Origin: Trichoderma breve | Taxonomy: Eukaryota; Ascomycota; Sordariomycetes; Hypocreales; Hypocreaceae | Reading direction: 5' to 3' | Assembly: GCF_028502605.1 (NCBI RefSeq) | Contig: NW_026611593.1 | Location: forward strand, 2,728,001 to 2,792,000 | Length of the DNA stretch: 64,000 nucleotides | Shown here: piece by piece, positions 46,091 through 61,743 of the stretch | How positions within the stretch are numbered: position 1 is the stretch's first letter | Layout: each line of letters opens with the position of its first letter | The notes under the pieces: generated by a model | Seen by the model: the letters and a program-made list of their open reading frames with translations, nothing else | Database searches by the model: none | What the model was told of the DNA's origin: nothing | Program-made: the position numbers and the translations under genes

Positions 46091-46850
46091 AGGTTATATT
46101 TATTATTAAAAAAGTTAATAAAACTATAATAATTAAATTAAAGAAAAACTATACTTTAGCCTTTAGTTTAAAATTTAAAATTAATTTATAATTTAACTTA
46201 ATTAATTATAATTAACTAAGTTAAACTTTAAAAATTTAAATTATAAAATATAATTATTATATTAAAGTTTAAAATTAAATTAAAAATATATATATAAAAT
46301 AATTTAAATAATAAAATTTAAATATATTATAATTAATATATATATATAAAAAAGCTTAAATAATAAAGTTTAAATATAATATTATTAACTTTAAGTTTAT
46401 AAATTATAGTTTAATAATTTAATTATATTAAATAAATTTATTATATTTTTTTATTAAATTATAAAAAATAATAATAATTTTTAAAAATAAATTATATATA
46501 TAATATTTTTAAAATACTATATAATAAAATAATATATTTACTTTTTCTTAATTAAAAAAAATAATAATTATAAAAGCTATAATTTAATTATAATAAATAT
46601 ATAGTAAAATAACTAAATAAATAACTAAATTTATAATTAATAAAATTATAAATTTATAATTAAAAACTTTAAAAAAAAAACTAAAGTTAATTAAAATAAA
46701 ATATAAGTTAAATTAACTAAAGAATATTAAAAACCTTAAGCTAAGTAAAAGTATTAAGAAAATTATTAAAAAAGCTAATAAAGTAATTATATATAAAAGT
46801 TTTTTTATAATTAATTTCTTTTAAGTAATTTATTTTTTATACCTAAGGAA
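46091..46850 (-). repeat. Long inverted repeat, right arm (pair 2)
   Basis: Reverse complement of 1,878-2,640, including the outer 120 bp missing from 43,891. A fragment of the inner end in the same orientation recurs at 50,130-50,205. Confidence 0.7.
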
Positions 46851-48381
<1,531 letters not shown>

Positions 48382-48870
48382 TTCCTAAAAAAAATAATAT
48401 AAAAAATAATAATAAAGAAAATAATAGTAAAAAAATAATAACTAAAGAAAAAGCTTTATTTTAATATTTACTTAAGAAAAGTAATATATTATTTTTTACT
48501 ATATTAAACTATTAAGATTTATTATATAAAAGTTATATTAAAAATATATTAATAAATAAAAAGTAATTATTTTTAATATTTATATAAATTTAATTATATA
48601 TTTTTAAAAATATTAGCTTTATTTTAGTAATAATTATAAATATATTTTATAATAAACTTTTTTATTTTTTATAATATAATTATATATTTAATTATATTTT
48701 CCTTAATTATTAATAACTATAGTTTTTTATATAAAAAATAAATTATATTATAAATAAAAATAATAAAAAAGTAAATATTAATATATTTTAGTTTTTAATA
48801 TAATATATTAATAAATTAAGTATTAAATTAATATTATATAGTATTATAATTTTTAATAAATATATTAAAT

Positions 48871-49015
48871 AATAAAAATAAAAATAAAATTAAAAATAAA
48901 ATTAAAATTAAAATTAAAATTAAAATTAAAAATAAAAATAAAAATAAAAATAAAAATAAAAATAAAAATAAAAATAAAAATAAAAATAAAAATAAAAATA
49001 AAAATAAAAATAATA
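48871..49015. repeat. (AAAAT)n / (AAAATT)n compound microsatellite
   Basis: A pentamer array containing a block of hexamers (AAAATT) at 48,885-48,930. Confidence 0.92.
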
Positions 49016-52000
49016 TTTAAAAAATAAAAATATAATTTAAAAAAGTATAATTAAGCTTTTATAAAAATAAAATTAAAGTAAATTATTATTTTTATTATTA
49101 TTAAATTATTATTATTATTTATAATATTTTTTTTTATTTTAAAATTATTTTTATTTTAATAAAGTAATATATTATAATAAAAAAAACATTAGCTTCATAT
49201 ATTATTAATTAATTATAATACTTTAACTTTTTTATTATTACTTAATATTAAGTTATATATTTTTAATAATTAAAAAAATATTTATAATAGTTTTATTAAA
49301 TAAAAAATATAGTAAAATATATATAAAGTTTAAATATTTAATATATTATTATTTTAAAGTTATTTTTTTATATTATATTAATTTATTTATATATTAATTT
49401 AATTATTAATAATAATTTTCTAAAGTTTATTTTTAAATTTATATTATATTTTACTATAACTTTTTTTTTATTAAATTATTTATTAATTATTTTACTATTA
49501 ATACTTTTACTTATTTATTTTTTTTATTAAATTAATTTATATATATTATTTTTTTTAACTTTAAGTTATTTATAAAATTATAATTATATAATATTTACTT
49601 ATTTACTTTTAATTTAAATATTATTTATAAAAATTTTTATTATATTATAATAGTAATTCTATAATTTTATAATATTTTTTATTTATTTTTTTATTTATAA
49701 ATTATTTATTATATTAAATTTATTTTTTAATTATATATTATTAATAAATAACTTTAGAAAAAAAAAATAATTATAGTTTTTATATTTAATTTATTACTTT
49801 TATTACTTTTATTAACTTAATTAAGTTTTTAAATATTATTATTATTATTAACTTAATTAAATTATTAAATATTATTATTATTATTAATTATATTTATATT
49901 ATATTTATTAAATTTAAAAAATTTTTATAGTTTTATAAATAATATTTTAATACTTTAGTATATTTAATTTTATAATATTTAATATATTAAAATTTTTATT
50001 TTTTTTTTTATTTTTTAATTAATTTAAATTTACTTAGTTTTTATTAAATATTTATTTTAAAAATAATAAACTTTTTAATAATATATAACCTTAAGTCTTA
50101 TTAAGTTTAATTAAATAAATTAGTTTTTTATAAAGGTTATATTTATTATTAAAAAAATTAATAAAATTATAATAACTAAGTTAAAGAAAAATTATACTTT
50201 AGTTTTTAATTAGTTTTTTATATTACTAAAAATATTAATATAAATAAAAATATATTAAAGTAAATTAAAAAATTATATAAATAATTTAATATAAATAATT
50301 AAAAAAAAATTTTTATAAATTTTATTATTTTTTAATTTTATATAATACTTTATATAAAATTTAATTATATATACCTAAGTAAATTTAATTAAAGAAAATA
50401 ATTAATATTTTAATTTACTATTAAGTATAATTTATTTATAACTTTAATAATTAATTAATTACTATTTATTTTATAATTTATTATACTTTAAAAAATTTAA
50501 TATAAATTTCTTAAGATAAAATTTAAAAAAAGAATAAATATCTTTAATATAAAATATAATTATATTACTAAAGTATATATATTAATTAACCTAAGCTTTA
50601 ATAATTTTTTTTTTTTATATAATATAAATTATTTATTATATTTTTTTATAATTAAAAAGTTAATAATAAAATACTAAAATTGATAAAATAAATTTTATTT
50701 TTTAAAATGTATTTTTATTATTATTATTATATTTAATATAAAAGTAATTAAATACTTTTATATTTTAAAAATTAATTAATAATATTATAAAACTATATTA
50801 TTAATATATTAAATATAAAGTAATAATTATATTAATAAAAATATTATTTTTATAATATTTAAATAAGTAATATAATAATTAATTAATATTATAAATAAAT
50901 ATTTTATATTATAGTTTTTATAAATAAATTAAAGTTTAAATAATAAAAAAAAATTTTTTTTATTAAAAAATATAAATATAATATAAAAAAATTATTAATA
51001 AATATTAATATTAATAATATTAAAAAAATATATAATATTTATTAATTTTATAAATATAATTTAATAATAATAATTTAAAATAAATTTAAAAATATTTTAA
51101 AAAGTTTAAATATATAAAAAAAATAATAATTATATAATTATTATTATTATATTATATTTAATTTTAAAATCTTTTATTATTTAATTAATTAACTAAGGTA
51201 TAAATTAAACTTTATTTTTTATATATTTTTTATTTACTATAAATAATTTTATTATAAATATATAACCTTAATTTACTACTTAAGTATTAATAAACTTAAA
51301 TAATTTTTTATATAAATTATATTATTACTTTAAAAAAAATAATTATTAAAAAAATTAATTATAATTATACTATAGTATTAAAATATTAAGTATAAATTTA
51401 ACTTTAAAAATATTAAAAAAAAAATTATTTTATTTTATTTATATATATATTTTAATTATTATTATTTTTATTAATTAAAAATAATTAAGAAAATAAAATA
51501 AAATATATATTTATATATATATTATTTATTTAAACTATTACTTTATATTTTACTTTTTTATTTATTATTATTTTATATATTTTTTATTAAAAGTTTATTA
51601 ATATTTTTTATATATATATTTTATTTATATATTTTTATTAATATATTTTTTATTTTATAATTATTATTATATTATATTAATTAAATTTTTTAATATATAT
51701 ATATATAAATTTAAAAATAATTTAGTTATTATTATAAATAAAAAAACTAAAATATAAATAAATTATTTTAGTTTAATTTTGAATTATTATAATAAAGTTT
51801 TTTTAATAATTTTTAAAAGTTTAAAAAAATATAAAAAATTAAAAAAATATAAAGTTAATTTTTATAATTAAAAAATAAATTAAATTAAATTAAGCTATAG
51901 TAAAAGTAATTAATTAAATTTATATATTTTATTATTAATATTTAAATATTAAATTTTTTCTAAAATTAAAAATAAAAATAAAAAAAAAATATTAAAAAAT

Positions 52001-52179
52001 AATAATATTTTCTTAAAGCTTAATATTTAATAATTATTTAATAAATATATTAAAAAAATAATAATAATAAACTTTAATATTATTTTAATAATATATTTTA
52101 CTTAATTATAAAGATATAATTTAGTTTTTATAAATTTATTTAAAAATAAAATAAAAAAAAATTAACTTAAATTTAAATA
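49016..52179. other. Unassigned AT-rich relic
   Basis: No gene is readable on either strand. 50,130-50,205 is a fragment of the long-inverted-repeat family (AAAGAAAAATTATACTTTAG). The rest is nearly pure A/T. Confidence 0.4.
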
Positions 52180-52345
52180 ATAATAATATTTATAATAGTA
52201 ATAGTAGTAGTAATAAATTTTAAAAAATAATATATAATAGTAATAATAATAGTAGTAGGTTATAAAGAATAATATATTATAATAATAATAATAGTAATAA
52301 TAATAGGTTTTAAAAAATAATATATAATAATAATAGTAATTATAT
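52180..52345. repeat. Roughly 60-bp imperfect tandem repeats of TAATAATAGTAG type
   Basis: About three units, each an AATAGTAGT-rich run followed by TTTTAAAAAATAATATATAA. One minus-strand frame stays open through 52,162-52,359 but codes only Tyr runs broken by ILFFK, so it is not a gene. Confidence 0.8.
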
Positions 52346-53159
52346 AATTTTATATTCAAAAAACTTAATATAATATTTAATTATTTTAAATTAAATTAAT
52401 TTATAAAATAATATATATAATTAAAAAATTAAAAAGTAAATATAAATAATTAATTATTTAAATAATATATTTATTAATTTAATAAAATAAAAAATAATAA
52501 ATAATTTTTAAATATTATTAATTAATATATTATAATTTCTTTATTTTTTAATATAATTATTAAATTAATAAAATTAAAAATAATAATATAATTTAAAATA
52601 ATAATATAATATAATTAAAATTATAAATATAATTATTATTTTAATAAAGCTAAGTATAATAATATAATTTTTAATTATTTATAAAAAAACTTTTAAAATT
52701 ATATAATAATAAAAATTTATATAAATAAATAATTATTTATTTATTATAATATAACTTTATTAAATTTTATTATAGTTTTTTTAATATAAAAAATTTAAAT
52801 ATATTTATATTTAAATTTTTTTAAATTAATATTTTTTAAAATTAAAATAAATAAAAGTAATAAAAAATTTAAATTTTATTAAATATTATTAATATATATA
52901 TAAATATAAAAAATTTAAATTTAAAATAAAAATAAAAAATTTAAATTTTTATAATTAAAAAATAATAAATAATATAAATATATAAAAATATAATAAAATA
53001 ACTAAAGTAATAATAATAAAATTATATTTTATTTTATTATTAATATTTTATAAAATATATAATATTTATTTTTTATAATTAATAATAATTTTTTATACTT
53101 TATAAATTTTTTTTTAAATAATATACTTTTATATAATATATAAATAACTTAATTAAAGT

Positions 53160-53395
53160 AACCTAAAGCTTAAATTAAATTATTTAAGTATTATAATAAT
53201 TATATATTTTCCTTAAAGTTTAAAACTTAAAGCTTAAATTAAGTTATTTAAATATTATAATAATTATATTTTTTTAAAAAATTTAAAACTTAAAGTTTAA
53301 ATTAAATTATTTAAGTTTTATAAATTATATATTTTCCTTAAGCTTAAAGCTTAAAGCTTAAATTAAGTTATTTAAGTTTTATAATAAATTATATA
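53160..53395. repeat. Roughly 60-bp tandem repeats, first cluster
   Basis: Four units, each containing GCTTAAATTAAGTTATTTAA followed by GTATTATAATAATTATAT and a CCTTAAAG-like spacer. Unassigned sequence lies on both sides. Confidence 0.75.
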
Positions 53396-53989
53396 AGGTT
53401 TTTAATTTTTAAATTTTTAAAATAATTTTTATTTATAATTAAATGATAAAAAATTTAAAAAAGCTTTTAATATATTTAAAAAATAATTAATTTATTAATA
53501 ATTTTATAATTTTAAAAATTTAAAATATAAAAAATTATAAAAAAATTTTTAATTATTATTATTTTATTTATTAATATAAAAAAAACTATTATTAAAAAAA
53601 AAACTTATAAAAAATATTAATAAAAAAATTATATTATTTATTTATTATTTTAATTATATAATAAACTTAATTTTTTTTTTTTAAATTTTAAATATTATTA
53701 ATTTATAATATAATTATAATTTAATTGAATATTTTTTATTTTCTTTATAATTTTAAAAAAAATCTTAATATAACTTTAGCCTTAATTAATTACTTAACTT
53801 TATTAAAACTTAATTTTAAAACTTTTTATTAACTAAGTAATTAATTACTTAAGAAATTAATAAAAAATATTCCTAAGTTAAAATATATAATTATATATAA
53901 TATTTAATTTTATTAATATAAGTTAAAAATAAAAACTAAACTTTTTTAATTATAATAATATTTTTATAATTATATATATATTTTAAATA

Positions 53990-54175
53990 TAAAACTTAAT
54001 TTAAGTTATTTAAGTATTATAATAATATATAATTATATGTTTTTTTTAATTATAATGTTTAATTTAAGTTATTTAAGTATTATATAATTATATATTTTCT
54101 TTAATTATAAAGCTTAAATTAAGCTATTTAAGTATTATAATAATTATAAATTTATAAATTTATATATTTTTTTAA
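53990..54175. repeat. Roughly 60-bp tandem repeats, second cluster
   Basis: Three units with the same core (TTTAAGTTATTTAAGTATTATA) shortened by drift, about 600 bp from the first cluster and in the same orientation. Confidence 0.72.
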
Positions 54176-54789
54176 AAGCTTAAAGCTTTAGAAACTTTAA
54201 AATAATATATTTTATATAAATTAAATAATTAACTTTAAAAGCTTTTTTATTTAAATAATAAATAAATCTTTATAATAAGTAAAAGAGATTTATTTAATTA
54301 ATAAAACTAAGAATATTTTTATATATAAAAGTATTTTATAATATATTATAATATAAAAACTTAATTTTTTATTAATATATTATAAAATAATTTAATAATA
54401 AAAAATATAATTAAAATAATAAAATAATAAAAAAAATTACTTTAATTACTTAATATAATTAAGCTAAATTTATTAACTTAGTTATTTAAAAAATTTATAA
54501 AAACTAAGTTATTAAAGTAAAAAAATAAATTAAATATTTTATAAAAATATAATATTAATATTTTTATTATTTTATTAAATATTTTATATATAGTAAAAGT
54601 TATATATATATTTAATTTTATAAATAAAACTATTACTTTAATTATTAAATTAAATATAATATTTAATATTAAGCTTTTATTAAAAAAAAAAAATAAAAGT
54701 TATAAAAAATAAAATAAATTATATTATATTATATTATATTATATAAGTTATAATATATAAGCTATAATATATTATATTATTTATATAAT
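54176..54789. other. Unassigned AT-rich relic
   Basis: No gene seen. TATAT/AATATA palindromes near 54,720-54,800 resemble the leader part of hAT elements, but no TIR or subterminal unit is visible. Confidence 0.35.
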
Positions 54790-56036
54790 TTATATAAAAC
54801 TTATATAAATAAAATATATAAGATTTTATATATATATAAGTTATTATAATTATATAATAAATTATATAATAAAAATAAATTATATAATTTATTATATAAT
54901 TTATTAAATAATTTATTTTAATTATATAATTTATAATTGAATTTATTTTTATTATATAATTTATTATTAATTATTATAAAATTAAATTATTTATATAATT
55001 AATTTTTTTTAAAATTTTTTTTTTATTTTATTATAATAAAAGTTTTTTATTATAATAATATTTCTTTATAATAAATTCTAATTATAAATATAAAGAAATT
55101 AATAATTTTAAAGAAAAAGGTTATAAAGTTATTAATTTAAATTCTAAATTATTATTTATTTATAATAATAATTTTAATTTTAATTTTTTTCTATATTTAA
55201 ATTTATTTATTATAAATAATAAAATTAATAAAATTAATAATTTTATTTATAATAAACTTAAATTTAAATTAAAAAAAATAAAAATTCTAAAATTTATATT
55301 TTTTAAAATAATATATTTATAAAGGATTTATTATTTATTATATTAAGAAAAAATTAAAAAATAAAAATATATTATATAAAGTTAATTATTTATTTTATTA
55401 TTATTTTATTATTTATTTTATTAATTAATTATTAATTATAAATTTAAAGTTATATATTAGTTAAAAAACTTTAAATTATTAAATTTAATTTATTATTATT
55501 AATTAAAATACCCTTTTATAATTTATAATAAAGAATTTAAAAAAATTAAAAAAAAAATTATTATTTTAATTTTTTTAATTAATTTAATAAAACTTTTAGT
55601 TTTTTTATAATTATAATATTTTTATTATAATATAAATATAATAATTAAATTATAAATAATTATAATTGATTTATTATATATAAATTATAATAATTAATAT
55701 TATAATTATAAATATTAATTAAAATATTTAATAACTTAAAGTTATTTAAGTTAATTAATTTTATTATTTAATAATTTACTTAATAACTTTTTATAATTAA
55801 CTATTATAATTTAATTATTAATAATTTACTTTTTTTAAAGTTTAATATTATTTCTTTAATATATATTTTTTTATTTAATTTAAATATATAAAATAAAAAA
55901 TTAAAGGTTATTAATAATAAATTTAATAAAAATAAAGCTTTATATAAAATATTAATTTTTTTAATTAAAAATAATATTTTTTTTAATATTATATTTTTAA
56001 ATTTATTTAATAATTTTTTATTTTTTTATAATTTAT
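54790..56036 (+). mobile_element. hAT5: leader and first transposase exons, cut by MULE3
   Basis: Leader palindromes at 54,840-55,000 match those upstream of hAT1 and hAT6. First-exon sequence is at 55,070-55,380, intron 1 at 55,390-55,435 (short TTATTTTATT repeat), a BED-exon remnant at 55,470-55,560, and the ILVFLIKNN exon at 55,940-56,030. MULE3 starts at 56,037. The sequence order equals hAT3 27,888-28,905. It is strongly degraded, and the rest presumably lies beyond the window, after MULE3. Confidence 0.78.
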
Positions 56037-56115
56037 AAATATTATTATTTAAGTAATATTTTTTTATTATCTAAGTAATATTTTTACTTAATTAAGCTTA
56101 ATTAAGCCTAGGTTA

Positions 56116-56120
56116 TTATA
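56116..56120. repeat. LTR retrotransposon target-site duplication, left copy
   Basis: TTATA; the right copy is 60,908-60,912. Rejoining with one copy restores the MULE sequence. Confidence 0.8.
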
Positions 56121-56257
56121 TATTAAAATATATATTTAATTAATTTAAATCTTTACTAAACCTTTATTAAGTAAATAATATATAAAAAAATTATTTACTA
56201 CTAAGCCTTTAGATTTAGCTTATATAAATACTTTTATAATTATTACTTTTTTTAATA
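56121..56257. repeat. 5' (left) LTR, 137 bp
   Basis: TATTAAAATATATATTTAAT ... TTTTTTTAATA. Aligned to 60,771-60,907 without gaps, the differences are mostly C/T or G/A, plus some A/T. Confidence 0.82.
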
Positions 56258-59200
56258 TTTTTATTTAAAAAATATAAAATTATTCTATTATTAATTTTAC
56301 TTAAACTTTTTTAAAATTAAAAACTTTTATTTATTAAATATTATAATTAATCAAAGTTAATTTTTATTTACTAAATATATTTATTTTTTTTAAAGTTAAT
56401 TTTTATTTATTAAATATTTTTAAAATTATTAAAATAAAAAATATTAAATATTTTTATTTTACTTTAATATTATTACTTTAATTAATTAAAAATAATTTTA
56501 TTATTAATTTTTATATTTATTATTTTTTTTAAATTAAAAGCTTTTTAAAATTTAAAAAATTAATTTTTATTTAATAATTTTATTAAATTATTTATAATTA
56601 TTTTATTTATAAAAATATATTTTAATTAAACTTTTTTTTTTTTAATTTTTTTATAAATAAAATAATATTATATTTTAATATATTTTAAATTTTTATAATT
56701 TATTAAATTTTTTATAAATATAATTACTTTTTAATTATTATAAAAAATTATAATAATAATTAAAGCTAAGTTTTTAATAATTAAATTACTTTTTTTATAA
56801 TACTTACTTAATTTATAATTAAAAGAATATTATAATTAATTATTTTTTTAATAATTAATTAATTTTATTATTATTAATATTAAAAATATATTTAAAAATT
56901 AATTTTATTATATTTAAATAATTAACTTAGTTAAAGTTATTATAATTATAAAATAATTAAAAAAAAATTATATTTAATATATAAATTTTTAATTTTTTAA
57001 AAATAATAAAATAGTTTTTTAATAATTTAATAATATAATTTATTAAAGTAATTAAAGTAATAGCTAAGTATAAAAATTATATATATAATATTAAGTTTTA
57101 TTTTTAATATTAAATATATTAAAAATTTTATTATTAATTAATATTTTTATTTTTTTTAAAATTATAAATATAATTTTTTATTAATTTTTAAAAATAAACT
57201 TTTATTATTAAAATTAAAAATTTTATATATTTAATTATATTAAATTACTAAAGAATTTTTTAAATATAATTTTATTAATTAAAATAAATTATTTTTATAT
57301 ATTTATTATATTAGATTTTTATTTTTAAATAATAATTATATAACCTAATATTTATTATTTAAAAATAATTATAAAAAGCTTTATTTAATTTATAAAAAAA
57401 AGTAGTTTTTATATTTATTTATTTTATTTTTAAATTTAAAATAATTATTATAGTAAATAATATTTTATATATTATTAACTTAATAATAAAAATAAATTTT
57501 TTTAAATAATTTATATTAAAGATTTACTTAAAGTTTTAAATAACTTAATAAACTTTATATTTAATTATTTAATTATTAAAATTATATTTAAGCTTATATA
57601 TTTATTTTCTTTATAAAATATTTATATTTAAGGTTATTAATATTATAAATTAAGTTTATTTTTTTTATAAAGCTTAAATTTTTTTAAATATTATATTATT
57701 TTATTTATTTTAAAAAAAACTTTTTTTTACTTAAATAAATAATTATAATTTTATATTTTAAATTATAGTTTTATTTTTAATTATAAAAGCTAAAATATTA
57801 AAAATATATAATAACTTTATAATAAATATTAAAGTTCTAAGTACTTTAGTTTTTTTTTTATAACTTTAATTTTTTTTATTATAATTTTATTTAATAATAA
57901 TATTATAATTATAAATTAAATTAAATTAATTTTTTTATATTATTTAAAATTAATAGCTTTTTTTTATTTATATTTTAATTAATATTATTTTAAAATAATA
58001 TAATAAAAAAATTTTATTTTAAAATAAATATTAAAGTAATTAATAATTTTTTTTTAAAGTAAGAAAATAATAAATTATATTTTTTATAAACCTTAAGAAA
58101 ATATATTTTAGTTTTTTTTTATTTAGTTTTTTTTTTTATATTTAAAAAACTAAGGCCTAAGCTATAGTTTTATTTATATAAATATTAAAAATATTTAATT
58201 ATTAATTAAATATAAATTTAAATAATATTTTATAAAAAATATTATATAAATTATAATTTTAAAAATAATTTATAATTTTTAATATTTTAAATTAATATTT
58301 TTATAATATTTTATTATTAATTATTATTAAAAATAATTTATTTTTAATTATAATATTAAAATTTTTAATAATATTATTTAATTAATATTATTTTATTATA
58401 AAAACTTAATAATAAAATTATATATAATAATTTAAAGTTTAAATTCTTTATTATAAAATTTTTTTATATTATTAAAATAAATAATTTAGTATTTTTATTA
58501 TTATAACTTTTTTTTAAAAAAAAATATAATAAATTTATAAATAAACTCTTAAGTATTTTCTTTAATTTAAATTACTTTATTTTTACTAAACTTATTATAA
58601 TTATTAACTAAGGTTATTTAATATTAATTTTTTTTATAGTTTATAATATAAAATAGCTTATAAATATTAATATAAATTATATTTTTAATATATTTACTTA
58701 GTAAAGTTTTCTTTTATATAAAAGTTTTTTTATTTTATTATATATATAACTTTTATAAATATAATTATATTTAAAAAATTAATATAATATAAAAAAAGTT
58801 TATTTAAGTTAAAGTAAAATATAAATTACTTTTTAATTATTTAATTTTAAAATTTATAAATAACTTAAGTAAAAATTATATAAATTAATATATTAATTTT
58901 TAAGTAAATTATAATATTTTTATTATATTTAAGTTAAAAAATATAATTTATAATATAAAAATAAAAAAAACTAAGTAAAGGAATAATATAATAATAAATA
59001 ATATATTTTATATATATTTATATAAATAGTTTATAATTTTATTATTAAATAATAAAATTAAAATAATAAAAAAATTATATTATATTTACTATAAAAAAAC
59101 TAATTATAATAAAATAAAATACTTTGATTTAAGATTTAATTTATAAAGAAAATAAAAAAATAAAAAAAATATAAACTTTATTAAAAAAAATTCTAAAATT

Positions 59201-60770
59201 TAACTTTTAACTAAATTATAAAATTAATATTAATTAAAGTTAATTAAAAAGCTATAAATAACTATTATATTATATTTTAAATAAAATATTATAGTTTTTA
59301 ATTAATTTAGATTTTTAATTTAAAATATAAAAATTATATAATTTATAAAAAAAAAAAGGTTTAACTTAGAAATACTAAAGTTATATAATAATATTTTTAA
59401 AACAATAAAAAATATTAAAATCAAAGTTAAAAATATAAATAATATTATATATTAATATATAAATATAAATTCCTTAATTATAATAACTTTTATAAATATA
59501 TTATATACCTTAGGTTTAAAAATTAATTTAATATTAATAATTGAATATTTTAATTATTATAATAAATACTTAAATAAAAAAAAAAAAAAAAAAAACTAAG
59601 TTAATAAATAAATAATTTAAGAACTTTTTTATTTTATAAATAAATATATTACTTACTTAAGTATTAGTTTTTTATATTATTATATTTAAAATAAAACTAT
59701 AATATAATAAAATAAACTATTTAAGTAAATAAAATATTATTTAATTAAAGAAAATAATATTAAAAATAAATATAATATAAAAGTTTTATAAATAATAATA
59801 AACTTAAAATATATATATTTTTTTTATTTTTAATATATTATTTAAAATATACTTTATTTAAAAAATTAAAAAAAAATTTTAAATATTAAAAAATATATAT
59901 AATAGTTTTTTTATTATTTAAAAAGTTACTTAATAATAAAAATTTTTTTAAATATTTTAATATATTAATATTATTTTATATATTAGTTTTTTAATTATAA
60001 AATTAAAACTTTATATTTAACTTTATATTTATTTAATAAATTAAAGACTTTAATAAAGTTTATTATAAGTTTTATTTAATATATTTATTATAAATAATTT
60101 TTTTACTTTTTAAAACTAAAAAAGTTATATAAATTAAAATTATTAATTATTATTAACTTAATTTTTAATTTTATTTTTATTAATAATAATATTATAACTT
60201 TAAAAATAATATTTCTTTATTAATTATATTAGTAAAATATATTATAAAAAATTTATAAATAATTTTATATTAATAATATTTAAATTTTATAATTAAAAAA
60301 ATTTATATTATTAAAAAAAATAATAATAATATTATTATTATTTTTAAATTTTTTAAAAATTAATATTAATATTAATTTTATGTAAAAAGTTTTTTTTTTA
60401 ATTTATAATTATTAATTTTCCTTAGTTTAGCTTTTTAAAATTATTATTTCTTTTATTAATAATATTAATAATAATTTTAAATTTATATTAGTTTTATAAT
60501 TAAGTTATTTAAGGCCTAAGATTTTAATTATTAATAATTTTAATTATAATTTTATAATTAATATTATAAATAATCTTAGTTATATTTTTAAAAACTTAAT
60601 TAATTAATTAAATTAATAAAATTTTAGTTTATTATTTTAAAAATATAAGTTTTATAATTTTTTTTTAATTAAGTAATTTTAGTTTATAAATAAACTATTA
60701 CTAAGTTTATTAATTTAATAAAAGTAAATATTAATACTTAATTTATTACTAAAAGTATAAGTTTATAATT
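56258..60770. other. LTR retrotransposon interior (coding remnants unreadable)
   Basis: About 4.5 kb of nearly pure A/T. All six frames are full of stops. A homopolymer run of about 20 A lies at 59,578-59,595. Repeat matches: 56,731-57,380 to 1-740, and 57,430-57,790 to 3,050-3,420. Confidence 0.6.
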
Positions 60771-60907
60771 TATTAAAATATATATTTAATTAACTTAAAT
60801 TTTTACTAAACTTTTATTAAGTAAATAATTTTTTTATATATTATTTATTATTAAGTCTTTATATTTAGCTTATATAAATACTTTTATAATTATTATCCCT
60901 TTTAGTA
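60771..60907. repeat. 3' (right) LTR, 137 bp
   Basis: It begins TATTAAAATATATATTTAAT and ends TATCCCTTTTAGTA, followed by the TSD TTATA at 60,908-60,912. It keeps more C than the left LTR. Confidence 0.82.
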
Positions 60908-61374
60908 TTATATACTAACCTATTATACTAAAATATAATATTAAATTACAAAAGTTAAAAATAATATATAATAGTTAAATTATATTTCTATAGAAAATAA
61001 AAATATTATAAAAATTTATTAATTTAATTATATAACTAAAATAACTTCTTTAATAATACTATTGTTTTTTTTAATTATTATAAAGTTACTATTATAATTA
61101 TTACTTTAGCTATAGCTATAGTTTTTTTATTATTATTTTTAAATTTTTTTTCTTTAGTATTTTTAATTAATTTAAAATTTTTTATAAATAATTATAAAGT
61201 TTATTAATTATTTTTTTAAATTTTTACTATTATATAAATATAATATATTAATAAATTAAAGTAATAAAATCTTTATAATAAAATTAATAATAATAATTAT
61301 AATAAAGTTATTAAAATTAATTATAAACTTATATTTATTAATTTTTATTATTTTATAATAAATATAATTAATTT

Positions 61375-61743
61375 TAGAATTATAAATTAATAATAATTCT
61401 TTAGATTAAATTAATTATTAAGTAAATTAGTTTTATTAAAGGGCTAAAGAAAACTAATTTAATTATTTAATTAACTAAGTAAAACTAAATTAGTTTTTTA
61501 ATATATTAATGAAAACTAATATTAATAATATATAGTAAATAATTATTAATTAATTATATATAAAAACTAAAGTAATTTACTTAAATAATTAAAAAAAATT
61601 AATTTATTTTTAAATAAATTAATTAATTAAGTAAATTACTTAAAGTAAATTAATATTAGTTTTTTTAATAAATTAAAGAAAACTAAATTAATAAATAAAT
61701 AATAATAAATAATAAATAATTATTAATTAATTATATAACCTTA
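61375..61743. mobile_element. MITE-d: 369-bp non-autonomous hAT element (AT-type TIR)
   Basis: The ends are TAGAATTATAAATTAATAAT and ATTAATTATATAACCTTA, RIP-changed forms of CAGGGTTATAAATT and its inverse. The duplication is attaattt/gttaattt (61,367-61,374 and 61,744-61,751), one G/A difference. The interior has ACTAAATTAGTTTT palindromes. Its TIR subtype matches hAT4 and hAT6, not MITE-a, -b or -c. Confidence 0.85.

Larger units (their letters stand above)
56121..60907. mobile_element. LTR retrotransposon (4.8 kb, 137-bp LTRs) inside MULE3
   Basis: It is bounded by two direct repeats of 137 bp and a 5-bp TSD. If the LTRs once began TG and ended CA, both have become TA, as RIP would do. The internal 56,731-57,790 matches 1-740 and 3,050-3,420. 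The short LTRs and total length suggest a Copia-type element, but no gag, protease, integrase or RT motif survives by eye and the coding strand is unknown. Primer binding site and polypurine tract could not be fixed. Confidence 0.8.

Noticed and set aside
52162..52359. 65-codon open frame on the minus strand
   Set aside because: Tyr runs from TAATAATAGTAG repeats; low-complexity tandem repeat, not a gene.
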